From assembly GCF_026790145.1 (NCBI RefSeq), contig NZ_JALAMS010000018.1, positions 1 to 64,000 of the forward strand: DNA of 64,000 nucleotides, in the 5' to 3' direction. Under the pieces are notes generated by a model. It saw only the letters and a list, made by a program, of their open reading frames with translations, was not told the origin of the DNA and did not search any database. The DNA comes from Bacillus_I endophytica_A (GTDB taxonomy: Bacteria > Bacillota > Bacilli > Bacillales > Bacillaceae_H). A program made the translations under genes and the position numbers. This document shows, one piece after another, positions 57,012-64,000 of this stretch; the stretch's first letter is position 1; the number at the start of each line of letters is the position of its first letter.

Positions 57012-58208
57012 ATGAAACAAAAAACATTGGGGTTTTTTTCAAGACATACATTTTCTACTCCAGAGGAAAATTGGAACGGGCGGTTTGAATGGTATGAAAA
57101 AATGAGAAAGACTTCACCTATTACATACAATGAAGAGGAGAATTGCTGGGATATATTCTTATATGAAGACATTGAAGCAATTATCAAAAATAAGGAAGTA
57201 TTCTCTTCACAGCGACCTGTTCAACAAGGAGAACCAAACATTCTTAGTCTCGATCCTCCTCGTCATACTCAATTACGTTCACTTGTGAGCAAAGCTTTTA
57301 CGCCAAGAGAATTAAATTTATGGAAACCTCGAATTGAACAAATTACTGAAAACCTTATAGATGATATGAAAGGTAAAACAACGTTTGACTTAATTAAAGA
57401 TTTAGCGTATCCATTACCTGTTATGGTTATTGCTGATATTCTTGGAGTTCCCGAAGAAGATATGGGGGACTTTAAAAGATGGTCTGATTTATTAGTTGCA
57501 GGACCAGAAGATTCATCAGAAGAGGCACTTCAAAGATTACAAAAGCTTCGTACGCAAAGTATTACTGAAATGGATACGTATTTTGAAGAGATTATTAAAT
57601 ACAAAAGAACTCATCCTAAGGAAGACATTATTTCTATTTTAATAGATGCTGAAATAGAAGGACAAAAGCTAACAGACGGTGAAATTGTCTCATTTTGTCG
57701 CTTGCTGTTAGCAGCAGGTAATGAAACAACAACAAATCTTATTGGAAATACAATGTATGGGTTATTAGAAGAACCGAGCCATTACCAAGGGCTTCAGCAA
57801 AATCCTGAGCATATTACATTAGCCATTGAAGAAGGATTACGTTACCGTTCACCTGTTCAAGCACTTCATAGAATTGCGAAAGAAGATAAGGAAATAAAAG
57901 GGCAGCACATAAGAAAAGGAGACTCTGTAACACTATGGATTGGATCAGCTAATCGTGACGAAAATAAGTTTGAAAATGCTGATCAGTTCATGATTAATCG
58001 AAAACCTAATCCACATCTATCATTTGGAAAGGGAATTCATTTCTGTTTAGGTGCCCCTTTAGCTAGAATGGAAGGACAAATTGCTTTTGAACAATTAACA
58101 AAAGAATTCTCAAAAATCTGTATCCCCCATAATTTTGAATTATTGCCTATTCAAAGTGCATTTGTGTTTGGACTTAAAGAATTTCCGCTAGAAGTACAGG
58201 AGAATTAG
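57012..58208 (+). CDS. Cytochrome P450 (CYP109/CYP107-like)
   Basis: 398 residues, soluble bacterial P450. Seen: LSLDPPRHTQLRSLVSKAFT (C helix, H-x-x-x-R heme propionate contacts), the I helix LLLAAGNETTTNLIGN with its acid/Thr pair, the EEGLRYRSPVQ ExxR motif, and the heme loop LSFGKGIHFCLGAPLARMEG with the axial Cys. AAGGAG precedes ATG 57012. It resembles the CYP109-type enzymes of Bacillus, which act on fatty acids, steroids or terpenoids; the substrate here is unknown. No redox partner is adjacent. The ferredoxin and reductase at 22159-23457 could serve, but this is speculative. Confidence 0.93.
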   Translation: MKQKTLGFFSRHTFSTPEENWNGRFEWYEKMRKTSPITYNEEENCWDIFLYEDIEAIIKNKEVFSSQRPVQQGEPNILSLDPPRHTQLRSLVSKAFTPRELNLWKPRIEQITENLIDDMKGKTTFDLIKDLAYPLPVMVIADILGVPEEDMGDFKRWSDLLVAGPEDSSEEALQRLQKLRTQSITEMDTYFEEIIKYKRTHPKEDIISILIDAEIEGQKLTDGEIVSFCRLLLAAGNETTTNLIGNTMYGLLEEPSHYQGLQQNPEHITLAIEEGLRYRSPVQALHRIAKEDKEIKGQHIRKGDSVTLWIGSANRDENKFENADQFMINRKPNPHLSFGKGIHFCLGAPLARMEGQIAFEQLTKEFSKICIPHNFELLPIQSAFVFGLKEFPLEVQEN

Positions 58209-58813
58209 AGTTTTAGAGGGGTTCTATATTTAGGAATACAATGCAGCACATGAACTTCGATAATTCATTTTTTCTTAATCTAGGGGAAATAGTCTATTTT
58301 TAGATTGAAAATGAACATAAAGACTTATCCAATTTTTTGTTTAGATTTTGATAAATATAAAAGAGAATTCGCTAGGGTAATGATGAAGAAGAAAACTGGA
58401 TAATAAACTTGTTAAATAGAAGAAGATGTTCTCGATTAAGAGAACATCTTTTTTTATTCCCATCATTCATTTATAAAGACAAGGTGTTGCTTCGTAGAGG
58501 GATGATAATGTTAGTTTGAAAAAGTATTTTTGTATTTTCCTTTTAGTAGGTAAAGGGATCGGTGTATTATAAATTTTCGTATCGCTCTGTCAATGTGGAA
58601 AATCAGAATGTTACAAAATGTTCACTTACGAGAACATTTTTCCTATCGATATAATGACAAATATAAAAATGAAAGGGTGATTAACATTACCAAAACTTAA
58701 AAAAGAGAATATATTTTTGGATAGGTAAAGTGTTGATATATTATAGAGCTTGTTCAGTGTCCTAATCGTACATAAACTTATTTTCCAATTATTTTTGTGA
58801 AGGGAAGTTAGGT
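58209..58813. other. Intergenic, 0.6 kb
   Basis: Contains the P450 terminator (58423-58455) and a second hairpin AATGTTC...GAACATT (about 58617-58637) followed by a short T run. No gene seen. Confidence 0.5.
58422..58457 (+). terminator. Terminator after the P450 gene
   Basis: AAGATGTTCTC (58423-58433) pairs with GAGAACATCTT (58440-58450), followed by TTTTT. Confidence 0.8.
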
Positions 58814-59915
58814 ATGAAGCTAAAAAATAAGGAAAAGGCCGACTTAAGAGTTATAATTATGGGAGGAGGAATTGGTGGTACAGCAACCGCAGTTGCTCTA
58901 CAGAACGAAGGAATTCATGCTGAAATCTATGAACAGGTCTCAGCTATAAAGGAGGTTGGAGCAGGTATTGGTATGCGTCCACCATCTGTAGAGTTGTTCA
59001 AGGATTAGAGAATTTATAAGGAAATAGAGAGTAAGAGTTGGTAGAGCGATTTTATGGAGATACTGACCGGTAATCGAGATCTTCTTATAAAAGAAGAGTG
59101 CCCTCTTTTTACTGAAAATTCAGATGAAAGATGGGCAAGATTAATTCATCGAGCAGATTTAATTAATACTCTTATTAGTCAATTACCACCTGAATCAGTT
59201 CATTTGAACCATAAGTGTGAGCGTGTCATCACCTATAACGATTATGCAGAAGCACATTTTACAAACGGTATCTCTGTTGATGCTGACTTAGTTATTTCAG
59301 CGGATGGGATTCATTCAAAGGCTCGTTCGATATTTTGTAATGTCACTCCTGTTTATTCTGGTTATCATGCTTATCGAGCGATTATAAATGAAGAAGCTAC
59401 ATTTGGTCTTGCTTCTGATAACACACTAAGAATTTTTGTAGATGGGCAAGTACAGGTCTATTTGTTGCCATTACAGTATAGAAAGCAAATTTCGGTTGAT
59501 ATTACGGTACCATCCGAAGATCCATCATGGCGGCCGGATATAGAGAAAAAAGATATTCTCAAACACTTAAGAAACTTTGATCCTAAAATCCAACAAATCG
59601 TAGAAAGTATAGAAGAGTTTAATTGTCGAGCCCTCTATGATATTGATCCATTAGAGCGTTGGTCTTCTAATTGTATACCCCCTGCTCGGCGATGCTGCAC
59701 ATGCTATGCTTCATAACCAAGGTCAAGGGGCAAACATGGCGATATAAGATGCGGGTGCATTGGCTATTGCGTTGCGTGAAGCAGATTCAATTCCAGAGAC
59801 ATTACGACAATACGAGTCATGGAGAAAACTAATAACAATTAGATATCAAAAGTTATCTCGTCAATTTCCGTCTGAACAAAATGAAACAGCTTTTCCTGAA
59901 AAAAACTATTTCTAA
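58814..59915 (+). pseudogene. FAD-dependent monooxygenase (salicylate-hydroxylase-like), multiply broken
   Basis: The family outline is readable: VIIMGGGIGGTATAVALQNE (FAD motif), VGAGIGMRPPSVELF, HRADLINTLISQLPP, DLVISADGIHSKAR, then LLGDAAHAMLHNQGQGANMA and a C-terminal helix. Lesions: TAG at 59006-59008 with missing sequence after it, a second stop around 59040, a frame change near 59680 and a TAA near 59748. AAGGGAAG precedes the start. It once encoded a hydroxylase of about 380 residues and is now a pseudogene. Confidence 0.85.
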
Positions 59916-59989
59916 AATATCCGTAGATCTGAATATAGCAAACTACGAATAAAAAAATTCTAAACAATAAATGTAGGAGGTTATTTAGT

Positions 59990-60916
59990 ATGCCATTACA
60001 TCCCCAAATAAAAAAAGTGTTTGATTTAATGCAAAAATTACCGGCTAAACAGGAAGTCATTCCAGAAGAACAAAGAAAAGCTTATATCCCTATCTTACCT
60101 GTTGGAAAACGTGTACAAGTTTATTCAGTTGAAGAAAAAAACATCCCAGTTTCTGAAGCAGATATACCAGTCCGAATCTATACTCCAAAGGAAGAAGGCC
60201 CATACCCTCTTCTTATGTATTTTCATGGTGGGGGATTTATTGCAGGAGATTTAGAAAGTTACGACGAGATCGTTCGTCCAATTGCAAGCGAATCTGGTTA
60301 CAAAGTAATCTCTGTTGGCTACCGTCTTGCTCCTGAACATCCGTTTCCGGCTGGTTTACAAGATTGCTATAATGTAACGAAATGGGCAACAGAACATAAA
60401 GAGGAATTAAATTGGGATGGTAAGAATCTTGCTGTTGCAGGTGATAGTGCAGGGGGGAATCTAGCCGCTGCTATCTCCCTTATGGCACGTGTCAAAAAAG
60501 ACTTCACCATTACGAAACAAGTATTATATTATCCAGCACTAGATCTTGACGCTAGTGAATTTCGTTACCCATCCCTCATTGAAAATGCAAAAGGTTATGG
60601 CTTAGAAAGTGATCAACTAGCCGAATATAATGCTTTCTATTTAGGTGAAAATACAGATCCTAATAATCCGCTCGTTTCGCCTGTTAAAGAAACAAACTTA
60701 GAGAACCTTCCACAGGCACTTGTGATTACGGCAGAATATGATCCACTTCGCGATGAAGGGGAACTATTTGCAGAAAACTTAAGGAAGTCTGGTGTACATG
60801 TGGAAACGAAAAGATATAAAGGTGTTGTTCATGGTTTCTTAGGTAAATTCACTCACCTTGATGAATATAGAGATATTTATCAACGTACAGGCGCTTTTTT
60901 AAATAAAGAAATTTAA
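59990..60916 (+). CDS. Alpha/beta hydrolase, acetyl esterase/HSL family
   Basis: 308 residues of the hormone-sensitive-lipase-like esterases. Seen: oxyanion motif MYFHGGGFIAGDLESY, SVGYRLAPEHPFPAGLQDCY, nucleophile elbow VAGDSAGGNLAAA, acid region ITAEYDPLRDEGELFAE and the catalytic His in VHGFLGKF. No signal peptide, so cytoplasmic. AGGAGG precedes the ATG. It hydrolyses short-chain esters; the natural substrate is unknown. Confidence 0.93.
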   Translation: MPLHPQIKKVFDLMQKLPAKQEVIPEEQRKAYIPILPVGKRVQVYSVEEKNIPVSEADIPVRIYTPKEEGPYPLLMYFHGGGFIAGDLESYDEIVRPIASESGYKVISVGYRLAPEHPFPAGLQDCYNVTKWATEHKEELNWDGKNLAVAGDSAGGNLAAAISLMARVKKDFTITKQVLYYPALDLDASEFRYPSLIENAKGYGLESDQLAEYNAFYLGENTDPNNPLVSPVKETNLENLPQALVITAEYDPLRDEGELFAENLRKSGVHVETKRYKGVVHGFLGKFTHLDEYRDIYQRTGAFLNKEI

Positions 60917-61007
60917 TCTATATTGAAGGGTACGATTAGTAGATTTAACCTTCATATATACGCCTACATATTTTCTTATTTGTTTAAAACTCCTCTCAGA
61001 CTGTAGA

Positions 61008-61041
61008 TAAAAGCCGGAAATCGACGTTCCGGCTTTTTGTC
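61008..61041. terminator. Bidirectional terminator
   Basis: AAAGCCGGAA (61010-61019) pairs with TTCCGGCTTT (61027-61036), serving the esterase gene and the convergent small gene at 61060. Confidence 0.85.
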
Positions 61042-61059
61042 TTACACTCTCCAATTTTT

Positions 61060-61419
61060 TTAGGATCGCTCATCAAGAAATTTCACTGCAAGTTCAAAGG
61101 CAGCAATGCGTCGCTGTATTAATGTATGCTGTGAACTGCCTTGTTTTGCCTTATCATAAAACTTACCCAACATCGGAAGCATTCCTGCTAAAACATCTCG
61201 TGCTTCCTTGTTTTCTGTCATATTGTATTCAAAAGACTTTTCCTGCCAGACAGACTGCAAAACCGCCAATCCAACCTTTGCGGCTTTTAATCGTTTTATC
61301 AATGTTTTACGGGCCGGAACATCTGATGCCATACTATCTAACGCATGCTCAGACTTTCGGATAACGGACTCGAATGCTGCGATTGCATAGTTTTGTTCTA
61401 CTGCACTTACTTTTGACAT
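61060..61419 (-). CDS. Conserved-looking helical protein of unknown function, 119 residues
   Basis: ATG 61419 with AGGAGG eight bases upstream, so clearly expressed. The sequence is almost wholly alpha-helical with many Ala, Lys and Arg: NYAIAAFESVIRKSEHALDS, then LIKRLKAAKVGLAVLQSVWQ and QRRIAAFELAVKFLDE at the end. No cysteine, no membrane segment, no motif I recognise. It stands alone with its own terminator. I do not assign a function. Confidence 0.75.
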   Translation of the reverse strand: MSKVSAVEQNYAIAAFESVIRKSEHALDSMASDVPARKTLIKRLKAAKVGLAVLQSVWQEKSFEYNMTENKEARDVLAGMLPMLGKFYDKAKQGSSQHTLIQRRIAAFELAVKFLDERS

Positions 61420-61847
61420 TGTTTCCTCCTAACATAGCCTATGAAGCTGTTAGGTTCACAGACATTCTGATTTTTTTAGAGTGATTGCATTAGCGATTAT
61501 ATATTCAATTATATAAGCTGACAAGGAGGAATCCGTCATAAATAATATGTATTCGATGGAAAAACAGTTTAATAAATAGAAAACCGAACGTAGGCTATTG
61601 TTATTAGATTTAGAAATCCTCAAAAAAGGATTCTTTACTTAAAGAAGACAAAAGTAATCATAAAGTAATTTAAAAAATGCGGGTTATTCTTTTAAATAAC
61701 ACCTATATGATAAATATGGTATATATGTTAATATTTAGATTGCGCTTTAGATTATGTATTTATATTAACAATATAGGGTTGCATTATTATATATAAAAGT
61801 TGACCAATCGGTAACGAATAAAAAATGGGGTCAAGTTAGGGGGAATT
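61420..61847. other. Intergenic, about 430 bases
   Basis: AAGGAGG (about 61523) is followed by a very short reading frame (MYSMEKQFNK) that looks like a remnant. AAATCCT...AGGATT forms a small hairpin near 61613-61630. No intact gene. Confidence 0.4.
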
Positions 61848-62452
61848 ATGAGGAGAGTATTATTATTTGTCATGTTAACGGTGCTTACACTTTCTCTAGT
61901 TGCTTGCAATGGAGATGGTTCGAAAAACTTGAAAATTACACTATTTCTGGCGCTAAGTTGACGGAAAGAGAGAAAGCGTTACTCTCAGGCACCGCAGATC
62001 AATCTTTTGTATTTGATTTCAATACTGATGATAAGTATAAAGAGGTAGATGTGTGGGTTGAAAAGTATAAATCAGGAAAATTGGTTGGAGAGTTAAACCG
62101 TATGTCTACTGAGGTTAAAAATAAGGGTATGATGGTCTTTAGCACAGCAAAAACAAATGAAGAAAGCAACCAAGTTCGTTTTTCGATTAGCATTCATAGT
62201 GATGAAGCTACAAGCACGGCATGGAGTCCAGAAACCATGAAAGGTGATAATTTCAGTAATGTCTCGGGAAGTAATCCGTTAGATAACATTTCAATTAAGG
62301 ATAAGAATATTGTTTTAGTGAGTATAGGTTATCCAAGTAGCAAAGAGGGAACTCGTACTCTGTCTACTGATTTTTATGAGGATATAGATAGTCATATGAA
62401 CGAGCTGAAAAATTATGATGTTGTCTATTTGCTTAGATGTACATTTAAGTAA
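61848..62452 (+). pseudogene. Putative lipoprotein, one frameshift after the signal peptide
   Basis: ATG 61848 with AGGGGG upstream begins MRRVLLFVMLTVLTLSLVAC, a lipoprotein signal with lipobox LVAC, then NGDGS. The following 176 codons are open in the next frame, from EKLENYTISGAKLTEREKAL to the stop at 62452. A single base loss around 61919-61923 (a TCGGAAAAA becoming TCGAAAAA) would explain it. The mature part (SFVFDFNTDDKYKEVDVWVE, YDVVYLLRCTFK) is not a family I recognise. It is a recent frameshift or a sequencing error; with one base restored it would be a lipoprotein of about 200 residues. Confidence 0.75.
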
Positions 62453-62534
62453 TGGCGAGGTTTTTAAACAACTTTATTATTCTACTTTTAAGTACAGTAA
62501 AGTATCTTACATCAAAGATTAAACCACTATATTC

Positions 62535-62564
62535 TAACCCCGTTCTACATTCAGAACGGGGTTA
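62535..62564 (+). terminator. Perfect hairpin after the lipoprotein gene
   Basis: TAACCCCGTTCT (62535-62546) and AGAACGGGGTTA (62553-62564) pair fully with a 6-base loop. Only a weak T run follows. Confidence 0.65.
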
Positions 62565-62658
62565 TGTTAAGTAAATATTGAATAAATCTTTAGTGTTCAT
62601 TTATGAAAAATGGTTGTCAAATCATGAATAAGTATAAATAGGTGAAGGTAAATTAATA

Positions 62659-62714
62659 TTGACATGAAACCAAAAGGTTTTATATAATGTGAAAAAGTGA
62701 AACCAAAAGGTTTC
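62659..62714 (+). promoter_or_regulatory. Sigma-A promoter with two ArsR-type operators
   Basis: TTGACA (62659-62664) and TATAAT (62683-62688) with an 18-base spacer. GAAACCAAAAGGTTT lies inside the spacer (62666-62680) and GAAACCAAAAGGTTTC just downstream of the -10 (62699-62714). The palindrome AAACC-N4-GGTTT is repeated where a repressor would block the promoter. The ArsR gene at 63163 in the same operon is the likely binder. Confidence 0.85.
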
Positions 62715-62742
62715 GTATTTAAAGAGGGAAGTAGGAGAATGA

Positions 62743-63162
62743 ATGGAAAATACATTACAAGATATTAAACAAACAGTTGTCATTGAAGCGCCGATTCAAA
62801 AGGTATGGGAACAAGTATCTACTGCTAATGGCATTGCAGCATGGTTCATGCCAAATGATTTCCTAGCAGAAGTAGGTCATGAATTCCATTTGCAATCACC
62901 TTTTGGTCCTTCACCTTGTAAAGTAACAGAAATCGATCCGCCAAACCGTCTTTCTTTTACATGGGATACGGAAGGTTGGTTTGTTTCCTTTATTTTAAAA
63001 GAGTTGGGAGAAAAGACTGAGTTTACACTTATTCATGGCGGTTGGAAACAGCGGGATGAGCTTATGGAGAAAGCGAACGAAAAGGCTTCAGTTATTCACG
63101 GTAGAATGTCTGGCAGATGGATAGGAATTATTGAAAATCTTCGTAGGACTGTGGAGAGCTAA
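62743..63162 (+). CDS. SRPBCC domain protein, AHSA1/CalC type
   Basis: 139 residues with the Bet v1-like/AHSA1 pattern: [20 protein letters not shown], then [39 protein letters not shown], and a long C-terminal helix. Such proteins bind hydrophobic ligands and commonly occur next to an ArsR regulator, as here, where the ArsR gene begins directly after the stop. AGGAG precedes ATG 62743. The ligand is unknown. Confidence 0.9.
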   Translation: MENTLQDIKQTVVIEAPIQKVWEQVSTANGIAAWFMPNDFLAEVGHEFHLQSPFGPSPCKVTEIDPPNRLSFTWDTEGWFVSFILKELGEKTEFTLIHGGWKQRDELMEKANEKASVIHGRMSGRWIGIIENLRRTVES

Positions 63163-63537
63163 GTGTCCGCATCACAACAAAAGCACGATGTATTCCAAGC
63201 AATTGCTGACCCAACTCGAAGAGAGGTTCTAAGATTACTTGCAGAAAAGGAATTACCTATTTCAGAAATTACATCCCATTTTCCGATTAGTCGTACCGCC
63301 ATTGCCAAACATCTACGTATCCTTTCAGAAGCAGAACTAGTCAGTGGACGTAAGGTAGGCAGAGAAAAAATATATCGATTGCATCCTGAGCCGTTAACGG
63401 AACTAAAGCAATGGCTTGCTTTTTACGAGAAGTTCTGGGAAAACAAGCTTTCTATATTGAAACATATTGTGGAAAGCCCCGGAGAAAATAGTCTGAAACT
63501 AATGAAATCTGAAACCGCAGAAGACCAGGAGAGTTAA
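63163..63537 (+). CDS. ArsR-family regulator, paired with the AHSA1-type gene
   Basis: 124 residues from a GTG that directly follows the upstream stop (TAAGTG). Winged helix: FQAIADPTRREVLRLLAEKE, then PISRTAIAKHLRILSEAELV and GRKVGREKIYRLHPEPL. No cysteine metal site is present, so it belongs to the metal-independent ArsR group that accompanies SRPBCC proteins. It probably autoregulates through the AAACC-N4-GGTTT sites at 62666 and 62699. Confidence 0.92.
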   Translation: MSASQQKHDVFQAIADPTRREVLRLLAEKELPISEITSHFPISRTAIAKHLRILSEAELVSGRKVGREKIYRLHPEPLTELKQWLAFYEKFWENKLSILKHIVESPGENSLKLMKSETAEDQES

Positions 63538-63925
63538 TTGCCGATCTTTTTTTGTTCTTCAACTAACGATTATGTTAGTTGAGGAACATCTATATAACCT
63601 AAGTAAGAAGAACAGCAATTATAAGACTTTGAATGAGATGAATTACATATACTGTTCCCCTGTTTTTTTCCTTCTTTGAACTGTATCACAATTGTTAGAC
63701 ACCACTTACTTTAATGAGTTGGTCTTATTCAAATGCATCTTTCAATGTTAACAATCAGCTAATTCCTTTCATCCTAAAACATTCACCTTTATAATAAAAC
63801 AAAAGGATTTGAAAATCAGCGACACTATTATTAATATCAGTGAGGAAATTTGGATAGTGTCTGTAAATACTTGGATGGCACCTGTCGCCTTCTAAGATAT
63901 GGAATGATATAAGAGGTGGAAGTAA
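63538..63925. other. Intergenic before hemY
   Basis: Contains an inverted repeat GTTCTTCAACTAAC / GTTAGTTGAGGAAC (about 63555-63586) with one mismatch and no T run after it. No gene seen. Confidence 0.5.
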
Positions 63926-64000
63926 GTGAAAACAGTTGTTGTGATTGGTGGCGGTATAACGGGGTTATCGGCCATGTATGAATTACAAAAATGGAAAAAG
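63926..64000 (+). CDS. hemY: Start of a protoporphyrinogen/coproporphyrinogen oxidase-like gene
   Basis: 25 codons from GTG 63926, with GAGGTGG upstream: VVVIGGGITGLSAMYELQ, an FAD-binding Rossmann start. The GGGITGL form is characteristic of the HemY oxidase in Firmicute heme synthesis, but other flavoproteins share it. Cut by the window end. Confidence 0.65.
   Translation, partial: MKTVVVIGGGITGLSAMYELQKWKK

Noticed and set aside
61208..61390. Plus-strand frames opposite the 119-residue gene
   Set aside because: The minus-strand gene has a strong AGGAGG site and terminator; the plus-strand frames have neither.

Overview
The window is AT-rich DNA from a Bacillaceae Firmicute, most like the Priestia (Bacillus) megaterium / Bacillus group. 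This rests on strong AAGGAGG-type ribosome binding sites, an HBsu-like HU protein, Bacillus-type ferredoxin and YumC-like reductase, a Bce-type antimicrobial-peptide module, lutABC, CcpA-type cre sites and IS231/IS6 elements. The species call is inference. One 33-base N run (18693-18725) marks a scaffold join inside the HU gene. No tRNA, rRNA or CRISPR array was seen.

Layout. 1-241: end of an IS6-family element. 404-8625: formate dehydrogenase region (Mrp-type ATPase, FdhD, MoaA, a small winged-helix protein, the large molybdo-iron-sulfur subunit, a DUF1641 partner, an HMA-like protein without CxxC and a 47-residue zinc-ribbon protein). 8740-19572: a worn accessory stretch with an epimerase-like gene, a gabD gene broken by one stop codon, an SDR fragment cut by a decayed IS231, an Old Yellow Enzyme/DJ-1 pair, an aldo/keto reductase, a broken SRPBCC gene, a flagellin tail fragment and HU. 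19573-23610: TetR regulator and a divergent flavoprotein-ferredoxin-ferredoxin reductase set. 23969-28368: a BceRS-type two-component system facing its BceAB-type ABC transporter.

29433-39041 is a pectin/rhamnogalacturonan utilisation block: two IclR regulators, a GH105-type hydrolase, a GPH-type sugar transporter, and KdgA, KdgK, KduI and KduD, which together take an unsaturated uronate to pyruvate plus glyceraldehyde-3-phosphate. A TIM-barrel isomerase-like gene of unknown role follows. 39389-53302 is an L-rhamnose block: AraC regulator, RhaB, RhaA, then lutR-lutABC, then (minus strand) an MFS transporter with RhaM and a DeoR regulator, then RhaD and an aldehyde dehydrogenase. Read as one pathway, rhamnose gives dihydroxyacetone phosphate plus L-lactaldehyde, the dehydrogenase makes L-lactate, and LutABC oxidises it to pyruvate. 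cre-like sites and A/T-rich repeat operators link these units.

53579-64000 is a mixed redox/detoxification stretch: a second OYE, a nitroreductase, a YbaK-type deacylase, a cytochrome P450, a decayed FAD monooxygenase, an esterase, a frameshifted lipoprotein, an AHSA1/SRPBCC-ArsR pair with clear operators, and the start of hemY at the right edge.

No single dramatic unknown system was found. The best candidates for new biology are the enlarged formate dehydrogenase locus with its small accessory proteins, the flavoprotein-ferredoxin-reductase operon, lutABC embedded in the rhamnose locus, and a dispersed family of terminator-like repeats.
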